Of a stretch of 64,000 nucleotides of DNA, positions 36,311 to 44,552 are shown one piece after another (position 1 is the first letter of the stretch; each line of letters begins with the position of its first letter). A model generated the notes under the pieces. The model made no database searches and was not told where the DNA came from. It was given only the letters and a program-made list of their open reading frames with translations. Origin of the DNA: JAHEEL01 sp963700375 (GTDB taxonomy: Bacteria; Actinomycetota; Acidimicrobiia; Spongiisociales; UBA5794). The stretch is from contig CAVOXF010000002.1 of NCBI GenBank assembly GCA_963700375.1, positions 480,772 through 544,771 on the forward strand, in the 5' to 3' direction. The position numbers and the translations under genes are program-made.

Positions 36311-36666
36311 CAAGACATTTTGTAAAGATCTGTAATGCCTCGCATCATGAGCATCGCTGCGTTCGCGATGCGCCCACGATGACCGTTTTGAAGCGATCGG
36401 CCAACGGAGACCTCACTTCTCGCTTCACGCCCTCGACGCGGGAGCACAACGCGGGCCGACCTGTGCCGCCGGGAGAGCGCACCGCGCAGACCAAATAGGT
36501 GATGGGAGCTTGGGACATGCCTCGCTGGCTCTGCCCAAACGACCCACGCCTCTACCGGAACCCATGATCCGACTTGACGCTCGACCTCACACGGCCATCC
36601 TGCGCCGCACTCATGCAGGTCTGAACGGGTACGGACCAGGCGTAGAGACGGAATACGCCTGTTGAA
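36311..36666. other. Intergenic region, no gene recognised
   Basis: 356 bp between the divergent PadR operon and the nitroreductase-like gene. Around 36415-36500 there is faint similarity to the following gene (GCCCTCGACG...GGGCCGACC in both), perhaps a degraded duplicate. No open frame with a ribosome site was seen. Confidence 0.4.
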
Positions 36667-37065
36667 GTGCGGGTTGCCACGCCTGTGGACTCCCCAATCA
36701 CTGACGCCCTCCAACGGGGCGGCGTCATCGACATCACCACCGTCGGAGCGAGAAGCGGCTTGCCGCGAAGGGTCGAGATCAACTTCCACGCCCTCGACGG
36801 GAGCTACTACATCACGGGCCGACCCGGGACCAAACGTGACTGGCTCGCCAACCTGAAGGCCAATTCGGGATTCACCGTGCATCTCAAGAACGGAGTTGTC
36901 GCAGACCTCGCCGCCACGGCGGCCGAGATCACAGATCCGGACGAGCGCGCTGAAGTCCTGTACAGAATCCTCACCGACGGTTGGGGGAACGAGCCAGAGA
37001 AGGCTCAGCACATCCTCCCGCAGTGGGTTGACGGTGCGCCGCTGGTGGAATTCCAGCTCACTTGA
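36667..37065 (+). CDS. Nitroreductase/deazaflavin (F420)-dependent family protein
   Basis: 132 residues, the size of DUF385-type split-barrel proteins. Motifs are IDITTVGARSGLPRRVEINF, GSYYITGRPGTKRDWLANLK, then GFTVHLKNGVVADLAATA. The GRPGTKRDW segment matches the F420-phosphate region of the family. The GTG start has no strong ribosome site; a second GTG at 36682 is possible. The cofactor (F420 or another) and substrate are not proven. Confidence 0.82.
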   Translation: MRVATPVDSPITDALQRGGVIDITTVGARSGLPRRVEINFHALDGSYYITGRPGTKRDWLANLKANSGFTVHLKNGVVADLAATAAEITDPDERAEVLYRILTDGWGNEPEKAQHILPQWVDGAPLVEFQLT

Positions 37066-37191
37066 GTGGAACACGGCGTCTCGCGGAGCGTGGGTCGTTG
37101 CGTGGCTGGTTCGTCGAAGCCGAGGCAGGGCTGCAGTGTGTGAGACAATGAAGTATGGCGATCGCCTCAGGTTGCCGGCCGGGAGGCACTG

Positions 37192-37335
37192 ATGGCAACC
37201 AAGGACAAGGGCGGCAGGAACACCAAAGAGGTGGCCGCGAAGCACCTCAACGAGGAACGCCTCGAGATGAGGGCGAAGAGATTGGCTGCCGAGAGTATGG
37301 CGAGCCAGTCCGAAACCCGGGTCTTCGGCCGCTGA
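37192..37335 (+). CDS. Small charged protein, 47 residues
   Basis: The ATG follows GGGAGGCACTG, a strong ribosome site. The protein is Lys/Glu/Arg/Ala-rich with no hydrophobic core (MATKDKGGRNTKEVAAKHLN, then a charged helix ending in RVFGR). Similar short MATKDKGG-type proteins occur in actinobacteria, without a known function. It ends 14 bases before the GT4 start. Confidence 0.55.
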   Translation: MATKDKGGRNTKEVAAKHLNEERLEMRAKRLAAESMASQSETRVFGR

Positions 37336-37349
37336 GCGCAGCGAAGCAC

Positions 37350-38394
37350 GTGCCCGATGTACGCGGTCCCGACTCAGACCGGCTTCGTGTCGCGGTACTT
37401 GCCCCCATCTCGTGGCGTGTCCCTCCGCGGCACTATGGGCCGTGGGAGCAGTTCGCCTCGCTGCTGACTGAAGGGTTGGTTGCCCGGGATGTCGACGTGA
37501 CGCTGTTCGCTACCGCCGATTCCATTACGTCGGCCCGGCTGGTGGGCGTTGCACCCACCGGGTACTCGGAAGACCGTACGCTCGACGCCAAGACCTGGGA
37601 AGCACTGCACATCGCCGCCCTGTTCGAACGTGCCGCCGAGTTTGATCTGATCCACAACAGTTTCGACTTCCTCCCGCTCACCTACACGCGGCTCGTCGAC
37701 ACGCCGGTGATCACCACCATCCACGGATTCGCGAACGACGCCACCTTGCCCGCATATCTCGAATACGCCGATCGCGTCCAGTACGTGGCGATCAGCGACG
37801 CCGACCGCCATCCGGCGCTTCCGTATGCAGCCACGATTCACCACGGTATCGATATCGGGTCCTTCGAGGTCGGCCCGGGCGGAGATTCCTTGGTCTTCTT
37901 TGGTCGGATCCACCCCGACAAGGGGACCGCTGTCGCGATCGAGGTGGCCAAACGAGCGGGGATGCCGTTGGTGATCGCCGGGATCGTCCAGGATCACGGG
38001 TACTTCGCAACCGAGGTCGAGCCGCATGTCGACGGAGATCGGGTCATCTACCTGGGGCCCGTTGGACCAGACCGTCGCCAGGAAGTCCTCGGCAGTGCCG
38101 GGGCGCTCCTGCATCTGATCGACTTCGACGAACCGTTCGGCTTCAGCGTGGTGGAAGCAATGGCCTGTGGGACGCCCGTGGTCGCCTATGCGCGGGGCTC
38201 GATGCCGGAGATCATCCGAGTCGGGAATCAACGGGTACCTGGTGTCGACGATTGACGAAGCGGTTGACGCGGTTCGTGACGTCGGCCACCTCGACCGGCT
38301 GGGCGTTCGCCGTTCGATCGAGGGACGGTTCGACGCGGCACGGATGGTGGACGACTACCTGGCGCTCTACCACCGAATCCTCGCCACGGGCTGA
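37350..38394 (+). CDS. GT4 glycosyltransferase (frameshifted)
   Basis: About 347 residues if repaired. GT-B fold: N-terminal domain from RLRVAVLAPISWRVPPRHYG, VITTIHGF, then the C-terminal nucleotide-sugar domain (SLVFFGRIHPDKGTAVAIEV, EPFGFSVVEAMACGTPVVA with the E-x7-E motif). After GSMPEIIRVG an extra A at 38226-38227 shifts the frame; removing it gives INGYLVSTIDEAVDAV and a normal C-terminal helix ending at 38394. The GTG start at VPDVRG is the last before the domain. It resembles GT4 enzymes near GH130 genes, and it converges on the GH130 gene here. Confidence 0.85.
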
Positions 38395-38409
38395 GCGGCA
38401 CGGTCGGAG

Positions 38410-39874
38410 CTAGGTCAACGCAGACAGCAACGCATCGACCGGGACCGTGGCGAAGCCGGTCGATGTGTCGGAGGCCCCGTAGGCAATCACCAGATGGTTG
38501 TTGTGAATGATCGATCCACACGAGTAGACGACGTTCGGAACGTATCCGTCGCGCTCCTGCTCGTTTGGAACCAGGAACGGGTCACGGAGGTGCCCGATGA
38601 CCCGACTCGGATCGTCGAGGTCGAGCAAGATGGCACCGAGCGCGTACCGCCGCATGGGGCCGACACCATGGGTGACCACGAGCCATCCCGCCTCGGTCTC
38701 GAGGGGCGGCCCCGCGTTGCCGATCTGCATCAGCTCCCACGGTCGGGTCGGCACCTGGATCCGTTCAGCCTCGTGCCAGAAGCGGATGTGATCGGACAGC
38801 ATCAGGTAGTTGTTCTCGCCGTCGGATCTGCCAAGAGCGGCATACCGTCCGGCGATGGGGCGGGGGAAGATGGCGATGCCCTTGTTGGCGGCGGCCGGTC
38901 CGTTGAGCGTGGCGATCCGGAAGGTCCTGAAGTCGGTCGTCTGGATGAGTTGGGGGAGGATGTTGAAGCCGTCGTATGCCGTGTACGGCGCGTAGTAGAC
39001 GACCGAGCCGTCGGCGCTCGACGAATCGCACCAACCTGGCGTCTTCCATCCCGCGGCTCTCCGACGGTCCGTTGGGGAAGAGCACCCGCTGAGACAGTTC
39101 GGATTCCGGAGGGAACGCGACCTTGTAGTTGGACGAGGCCAGCCAGTGCATCACTTGCGTGACGTGCTGAACGGCGTTCGACGCGGCTTCGTGTCTGGCG
39201 AGGTCGGCGAGTGCACCGTCGAGGTCCGCCATCGTGAATTGATCCTCGAGGGAGGACAGCGTTCGGAGCGCGAGATCATCGGTCGCGCCCATCTCCGCCA
39301 GCTTTGCGGTGAACAGTGGCTTGTCGAACGTGGGGGACTGGCGATGTCCGGTCATCGGCACTCCCGGCGGCTCGACCTCGATGTCTCCGCCCGGCCCGAC
39401 CACGCCCCGTTCGGAACTCGATCGAGGAGACGTGGCCTTCGCCGATCGATCGAAGACTGATGATGACCCGAAGCGAGCGTCGGGTACGCCGGTTTGGTCG
39501 GGATGAGCCACGATCGAAGGGTTGGTGAGTGCGGCACCCTCGAGCGAGTATTCGTGCATGAAGTATGCGCCGACGAGCCGCCGCATGTCGTCGGGAAGAT
39601 CTGCGGCGTCGGGAACCGACTGCGCCACCGCCAGGAACCCACGCTCGAAGACGGCGTCGAGGTCGGCGTGCCGTTGCTGGAAGTTCCGGCGAAGCTCGTC
39701 GAGCGTGGCCTCGACCTCGTCATGGGACAGGTCGAGGATCCGACCGATCAGCTGCTCGACACGGGTCTTTCCTTCGGCCGGGACATCGTCGACCGAGAGA
39801 AACGGCTTCGTGATGAGCCGCCGGGCATCAGGTGCGAGTCGCAGAGGCAGGCGAGTGACCGGGATGGAGGACAT
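38410..39874 (-). CDS. GH130 family glycoside phosphorylase/hydrolase (frameshifted)
   Basis: About 485 residues if repaired; GH130 enzymes mostly cleave beta-mannosides by phosphorolysis. Pieces in order: MSSIPVTRLPLRLAPDARRL N-terminal helical region; SIGEGHVSSIEFRTG in a second frame; GVVGPGGDIEVEPP to FPNGPSESRGMEDARLVRF back in the first; then GSVVYYAPYTAYDGFNILPQ and the C-terminal GNAGPPLETEAGWLVVTHGV, GYVPNVVYSCGSIIH. The shifts are near 39473 (-1), 39405-39408 (+1 in CCCC) and 39016 (+1). Its start overlaps the stop of the upstream gene (TGATG), so it is third in the glycan operon. Confidence 0.8.
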
Positions 39875-40968
39875 CAGTAGGCTGCGGTCCCGAGGTCTTC
39901 GGTCGAGCACAGCGCGGCAATCTGGAGTGCGGTGATGCCGGCGAGTGTCGACTCGGCTCCCCGGTTCTCGTTGACCGAGTGTTCCATCAGGCCGTCGCAG
40001 GTTCCTCCGGTCTCGGAGTCGTAGAGCACCATGCCGATGTCATTGCGTCCCACGAACCACCGGGCGGCGTCGAGGGCTCGCGCTCTCCATACCGGTTTGC
40101 TCGTGATGGTCCACGCCCGGTAGCAGGCTTCGGCCATCGCTGCGGCCTCGATCGGTTGCTGGTCGAACCCCGGGCGCGGGCCGCCGGGTGCCCAACCGCC
40201 TGCCGGTGTGAAGCTGAAGTGGTCGTCGTTGGTCTCGGCTCGCACCAGCCATTCCAGGAGTCGGATACCGACCGAGACCAGGTGACGGTCACCGCGAGCC
40301 GTTCCCGCCGCCAACAGGGCTTCGGGTAGGCGAGCGTTGTCGTAGGTGAGGCGATCTTCCGGCCAGGGGATTCTCCCGCTGGCGGCGGCGGCGATCAGCC
40401 CGGAGGTACGCTCGAGGAGTTCGGCGGCTGAGGCGTTGCCAGGATCGACCGCGAGTACCTGGGCGGCACCGAGGGTCGCGTACGCATTCGAGCGCAGATG
40501 CGTTGACTCGAACGAGCCAGACGACGCAAACGCGTCGAGAGCCGCCTTCCGCATCCATGGCGCCAGACCTGAATTGGCGACGGCCCCAAGTCCCCACCAC
40601 GCTCGACCCTGGCTGTCGTCACTGCCGACTTCGTCGGTCCAGGCGCCGTCGGCGCCGCGACGGTTGTGGAAATGACCTGAGCCGGTGCGAGCATCGAGCA
40701 CAAAGCGGAGGTAGATGGCGCCGAGCTCCTCCAGTTCGGGTGATGGCGAGGCCGGATGCGATACCACCAGGAGGCCGCGCGCGTTGTCGTCGGTGCAGAA
40801 CCCATGCTCGATGCGCGGGTCCAACAATCGGGCGTGTTCCCAGAGCCCGGTGGCGTTGGTGAGCCGGCGCAGGTGCGAGTACTCCGGGAGCGGCAGCTCT
40901 GACCCGGCGGCCGCGAACGAAGAGCCGGACGGTCGACCGGCCGTCGCAGCGCGTTCATCCGGCGACAC
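39874..40968 (-). CDS. Glycoside hydrolase-like (alpha/alpha)6 protein of a GT4/GH130 operon
   Basis: About 364 residues. Repeated helical segments with aromatic loops: YSHLRRLTNATGLWEHARLL, FCTDDNARGLLVV, GSDDSQGRAWWGLGAVAN, RIPWPEDRLTYDNARLPEAL, GWAPGGPRPGFDQQPIEAAA and DSETGGTCDGLMEHSVNENR. This resembles an (alpha/alpha)6-barrel sugar-active protein often next to GT4 and GH130 genes. The GTG at 40968 has GGAGGTCGCTC before it; the frame is open to 41070. It lies 26 bases after the GT4 gene and overlaps the GH130 start by one base. Confidence 0.75.
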   Translation of the reverse strand: MSPDERAATAGRPSGSSFAAAGSELPLPEYSHLRRLTNATGLWEHARLLDPRIEHGFCTDDNARGLLVVSHPASPSPELEELGAIYLRFVLDARTGSGHFHNRRGADGAWTDEVGSDDSQGRAWWGLGAVANSGLAPWMRKAALDAFASSGSFESTHLRSNAYATLGAAQVLAVDPGNASAAELLERTSGLIAAAASGRIPWPEDRLTYDNARLPEALLAAGTARGDRHLVSVGIRLLEWLVRAETNDDHFSFTPAGGWAPGGPRPGFDQQPIEAAAMAEACYRAWTITSKPVWRARALDAARWFVGRNDIGMVLYDSETGGTCDGLMEHSVNENRGAESTLAGITALQIAALCSTEDLGTAAY

Positions 40969-40994
40969 GAGCGACCTCCAACGAGGGCATCGGT

Positions 40995-42141
40995 TCAATG
41001 ATGTGGTCGTCCGCGTCCGAGGTCGGACATCATCGATCCGAATCGTTCGCCGATAGTCGGCCAGAACCACCCATCGGCAATCTGGCGTGCTTGGCGGGCC
41101 ATATGCGAAGTCAATCGTCGATCGGTCAAGAGGCGTCGGAGCGCCCCGCTCAGCGCCGCGGGGTCGCCGTGGGGAACGGTGATACCGGCCCCTCCGGAGA
41201 GCAGCTCCACGGCGTGAGGGAATTGGGTGGCGATCACTGGTTTGGAGGCTGCGATCGCTTCCACGAGAACGCCGGAGGTCACTTGCTCGACCGATGAGTA
41301 GGGGAGCACCACAAGATCAGCGCTGCGTACCAATCGGGCAAGGCTTGCCCGATCGAGATAGCGATCGTCGAACTCGACCAGGTCCTCTACTCCGAAGCGG
41401 TGGACCAACGAGATCAGGCCCTCTCGATAGGATTCCCCCGAGTCCGCGCGCACATTTGGATGAGTGGCCCCGGCGATCAGATACCGCGGACGGGGGTCGA
41501 GGTCCACCAGCCCGGCGAAGGCTTCGACCACCGACTCCAAGCCCTTGCCCGGGCCGATGAGCCCCCACGTGAGGACGAGGGGGCGGTCGCCCGAGACCAG
41601 GGAAGGGCCGGCGAAGCGTGTGTCGGCCCCGTGGGGGATCACATCGATGCGTTCCGCGTCGACCCCGTAGCGCAGGATCAGCCGCTCCGCGGCCGTCTGG
41701 CTCATGACAACGAGGCGATCCGCCATCTCTGCGAGACGATCGATGATCATCCGCTGGTGCGGTGTGGGGTCGTTCGAGCACGGTGTGGAACGTCACGGCC
41801 GAGGGCACGTCGAGACCCGAGACGAGATCGAGGACCTCTTCGCCGTCGGGTCCGCCGAAGATCCCGAACTCGTGCTGAATCGAAACGGTGTCGTACGAGT
41901 TCAACACGCGTATCGCCTTCCGGAGTGAGGCGGCATTGCCGACTTGATGACCGTATGCGACATCCGGCCCCGGTGATCGAAGGGGCCCGTTGACGAGGTC
42001 AACCACGCCGAGACCGGCTCGGGTGCCGCGGCTGCCGGCGACGGCGTTGGAGAGCGAGGCCGTGAAGGAGGCCAAGCCGCACACGGTCGGCGGATACGTG
42101 CTGACAAAGCAGATTGAGGCGTCGCGCAGACCGATTTCCAT
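40995..42141 (-). CDS. GT4 glycosyltransferase, first gene of the glycan operon (frameshifted)
   Basis: About 381 residues if repaired. The N-terminal domain begins MEIGLRDASICFVSTYPPTV with GLASFTASL and runs to PSAVTFHTVLERPH. An extra base at 41763 shifts the frame; the rest, PHQRMIIDRLAEMADRLVV, continues with HGADTRFAGP, RPLVLTWGLIGPGKGLESVV and EQVTSGVLVEAIAASKPVIA in another frame. The ATG follows GGAGGATGTT. It is a retaining GT-B enzyme; donor and acceptor are unknown. It is the first of three genes on this strand (GT4, (alpha/alpha)6 protein, GH130). Confidence 0.85.
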
Positions 42142-42447
42142 AACATCCTCCAGGGATGGGGGTCGCCGGGACGGCGAGCAGGTGACGATCACTCGTCTAG
42201 GCAGGGAAACCGGGTGCCAATTCGGCGGCTCCGAGAACGGAAGTGAGGTGCGGATGGACCGCTGCCACGGACGATACCGAGATTCACCGCCTACGCCGGT
42301 GTTATGGGGATTCAGCGAGCGGCTTCTGTCGCGAGAAGGCCCTTCGCATCAGCGCTTTCGGTTGGTCGTTGCGGCGCCGGTCACCGGCCGATGAACCGAC
42401 CACCGACCGCGCCCCAACGCACTGCCGATGACACGATCCGTGCGCCG

Positions 42448-43059
42448 CTACCCGATTTCGGCACGGGCCGCAGCGATGCCGGCGTTCCAGCCCGGTGCTC
42501 GTCCTCCCGGCGGCGGGCGGAGCCGATGGGGGGCAAGGTCGGCCCGGGCGAGCAACCACGAAATGACCGAGTTCGAGTTCCACATCTCGCCGGTTCTCAA
42601 CTCGTCGCGACCCCAGACCATCACCGGCACCGACGACACGGCAGCGACCAGCCGTCGGGCCGTCCCGAGATCGGTGCTCAGCCTCTGCGGACCTCCGGCC
42701 GCCTCGCCGGCGTCCGCAATGACACCATCCTCCCAGCGGCGTACCTCGTAGCGGAACATCCGGAGGCGTGCGATCCGGCGGTCGAAGACCGGACCCTCGA
42801 CGACCACGCCGCGCGATGCCGTGTCGCGATCGGGGCTGGGCCAAGCGTTCTCGATGATGAAGCGTCCTTCGGGCAGGTGGACTTCGAGCGCGGTGTGGTA
42901 GAGATGGAGCGGCTTCCGTCGTTCGGTTCGAGCCTTCCGTGCCTCGTAGATGCTTCCGTTCATCCGAACGAAACCGGTGCCACCCGCGCCGAGGGGAATC
43001 CACAGCAGATCGACGCTGGCGAGGGAGTCCTCGCCGCCGGAACCCGATATGGCATGCAT
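42448..43059 (-). CDS. Conserved hypothetical protein, papain-like without Cys?
   Basis: 203 residues: SVDLLWIPLGAGGTGFVRMN, LYHTALEVHLPEGRFIIENA, a basic middle region (RLRMFRYEVRRWEDGV), WGRDELRTGEMWNSNSVISW and the C-terminal PPPGGRAPGWNAG. The His in LYHTALEV and the NSNSVISWLL helix resemble the order in permuted papain-like (LRAT/DUF-type) folds, but the expected Cys is replaced by Asn/Ser. I do not know a function. It is probably a conserved actinobacterial family; no signal peptide is seen. Confidence 0.65.
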   Translation of the reverse strand: MHAISGSGGEDSLASVDLLWIPLGAGGTGFVRMNGSIYEARKARTERRKPLHLYHTALEVHLPEGRFIIENAWPSPDRDTASRGVVVEGPVFDRRIARLRMFRYEVRRWEDGVIADAGEAAGGPQRLSTDLGTARRLVAAVSSVPVMVWGRDELRTGEMWNSNSVISWLLARADLAPHRLRPPPGGRAPGWNAGIAAARAEIG

Positions 43060-43176
43060 AGGCCAAGTGTATGGCGGGCGGCCCTGCCCGTGCGTCGTTG
43101 AGCCGCGGGCCCCTGCACCGGCGCCCCTATCGACACCTTTGCGATGTGCGGCGGCATCAGAACAAATCCATCATAC

Positions 43177-43208
43177 ATACCATAGGTATATGATTGTTGA
43201 TGTATAGT
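43177..43208 (+). promoter_or_regulatory. AT-rich palindrome and -10 element before a MarR operon
   Basis: ATACC-ATA-GGTAT (43177-43189) lies in an unusually AT-rich stretch for this genome. TATAGT (43203-43208) is a plausible -10 element, with the palindrome overlapping the -35 position. Autoregulation by the second gene of the operon, a MarR protein, would fit. Confidence 0.5.
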
Positions 43209-43233
43209 GGGTGAGACATCAGAAGGAGGATCA

Positions 43234-43815
43234 GTGAAAGAATCCGGAATCCCACGGCTCATCGCACGAATTGCCGGCCTCGCCAGCGGCAGAACCCTCG
43301 TGATCGCTACGGCGGTGTTCGCCCCTCTCGCCGTTTGGCTCTTTGCCGTCGTTATCCCTTCGACGCAAGCGGCCTGCGGCGCAACACCGCTCGACATGAG
43401 AGCACACTACGGAGCAGCCGAAGTCACCACGTTTCTGTCGAACTGCGGGGAAGCGGGCGTTGATGCGTACCGGACCCTGCAGATCGTTGACCTTGTCTAT
43501 CCGGCGATCAGTGCGTTCTTCCTCTTCGTCGCCGTCGGAGTTGTCATGCGACGCTGGGCCGGACCGACAAGCCCGGCACTTCTTCTCGCGATCGTGCCGA
43601 TCATCGGGGGGCTTGCGGACTACGCAGAGAATGCCATCGCCTGGATGTACCTGCTCGCATCACCGTCGCCCGTCTGGGGCGACCTCATGGGAATTGCAGC
43701 CACCGTGAAGACGGTCGCCGGTTGGCTTGCGGGTATCACCCTCTTCACCGGCCTGGCGGTGATTGCCGGCCGATGGGCCGTACGGCACCTCCGCCACACA
43801 TCGGTCACGGCATGA
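43234..43815 (+). CDS. Four-helix membrane protein co-transcribed with a MarR gene
   Basis: About 193 residues with four hydrophobic segments; an outside loop after helix 1 holds paired cysteines (QAACGATPL and FLSNCGEAG), probably a disulfide. The GTG start follows AAGGAGGATCA. The stop overlaps the next gene (ATGA). No family recognised. Co-transcription with a MarR regulator suggests a ligand-controlled membrane function. Confidence 0.72.
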   Translation: MKESGIPRLIARIAGLASGRTLVIATAVFAPLAVWLFAVVIPSTQAACGATPLDMRAHYGAAEVTTFLSNCGEAGVDAYRTLQIVDLVYPAISAFFLFVAVGVVMRRWAGPTSPALLLAIVPIIGGLADYAENAIAWMYLLASPSPVWGDLMGIAATVKTVAGWLAGITLFTGLAVIAGRWAVRHLRHTSVTA

Positions 43816-44372
43816 CGGAGCGACGTACCGCGGTCCTGTTCGACATCTGGATTCTGAGCCACATCACGACCGGCCTTCTCGACGAGGCCCTCGCCGGTGC
43901 AGGTCTCAGTGGGGACGACTTCGGCCTGTATTCGCTGCTGCTCGGCTGGGCACCGGCGACACCGGGTGAAATCGCCCAGTGGAGCGGTATGCGCCCGAAC
44001 ACGGTCTCCGTCGCCTTGAAGCGAATCGAGGGCAGGGGCCACCTGGACCGCCGTCCCAACCCAGAGGACGGTCGCTCGTCGATCGTCGCTCTGAACGCGC
44101 ATGGACGCATCGCGCATGCGAACGCGTCTCAGGGATTCTTGGACGCCATGACGGAAGTCGATGCAACGCTGGGTGACATCCCGTCGGTGCGCATCGTACT
44201 CCAGCGTCTGGACGGCGTCCTCCGTCAGATCGCCGACATTGGACCACGGCCCTATTCGGTTCCCGACACCGAGGATCGATGGCACCTCGAGTTCGCCGGT
44301 CCGCCGCTCACCGACGCCCAGGAACGAGAGGTCCGCCGGTACGTCGACTGGGTTCGTTCTTCCGACGGGTGA
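43812..44372 (+). CDS. MarR-family transcriptional regulator
   Basis: 186 residues. Dimerisation helices, then the winged helix: ATPGEIAQWSGMRPNTVSVA, LKRIEGRGHLDRRPNPEDG, RSSIVALNAHGRIAH. The C-terminal 40 residues (DTEDRWHLEFAGPPLTDAQE) extend beyond a usual MarR. Translation is coupled to the upstream membrane protein by ATGA overlap. It probably represses its own operon via the palindrome at 43177. Confidence 0.85.
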   Translation: MTERRTAVLFDIWILSHITTGLLDEALAGAGLSGDDFGLYSLLLGWAPATPGEIAQWSGMRPNTVSVALKRIEGRGHLDRRPNPEDGRSSIVALNAHGRIAHANASQGFLDAMTEVDATLGDIPSVRIVLQRLDGVLRQIADIGPRPYSVPDTEDRWHLEFAGPPLTDAQEREVRRYVDWVRSSDG

Positions 44373-44552
44373 CCCGACAGTGGCCGGGTGCTTTCGGTTC
44401 GCCTGAAAGCTGGGCGTTCTGCTACGTCGACGACGATCTGGTGGATCCGATTGTCGAGGGCTTGAACCGCTCGTATCGCTGAAGCTCTTGCGCCCAGCGT
44501 TCGGCGAACCCAAGCGCCATCGCCCTCATGTCACCCGCGAGACGTGCGGCCC

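Noticed and set aside
36415..36500. Possible degraded duplicate of the nitroreductase-like gene
   Set aside because: Similarity is limited to a few short words and could be chance in GC-rich DNA.
36310..37245. 311-codon minus-strand frame over the nitroreductase-like gene
   Set aside because: Antisense of a recognised gene and of the PadR upstream region; no motif.
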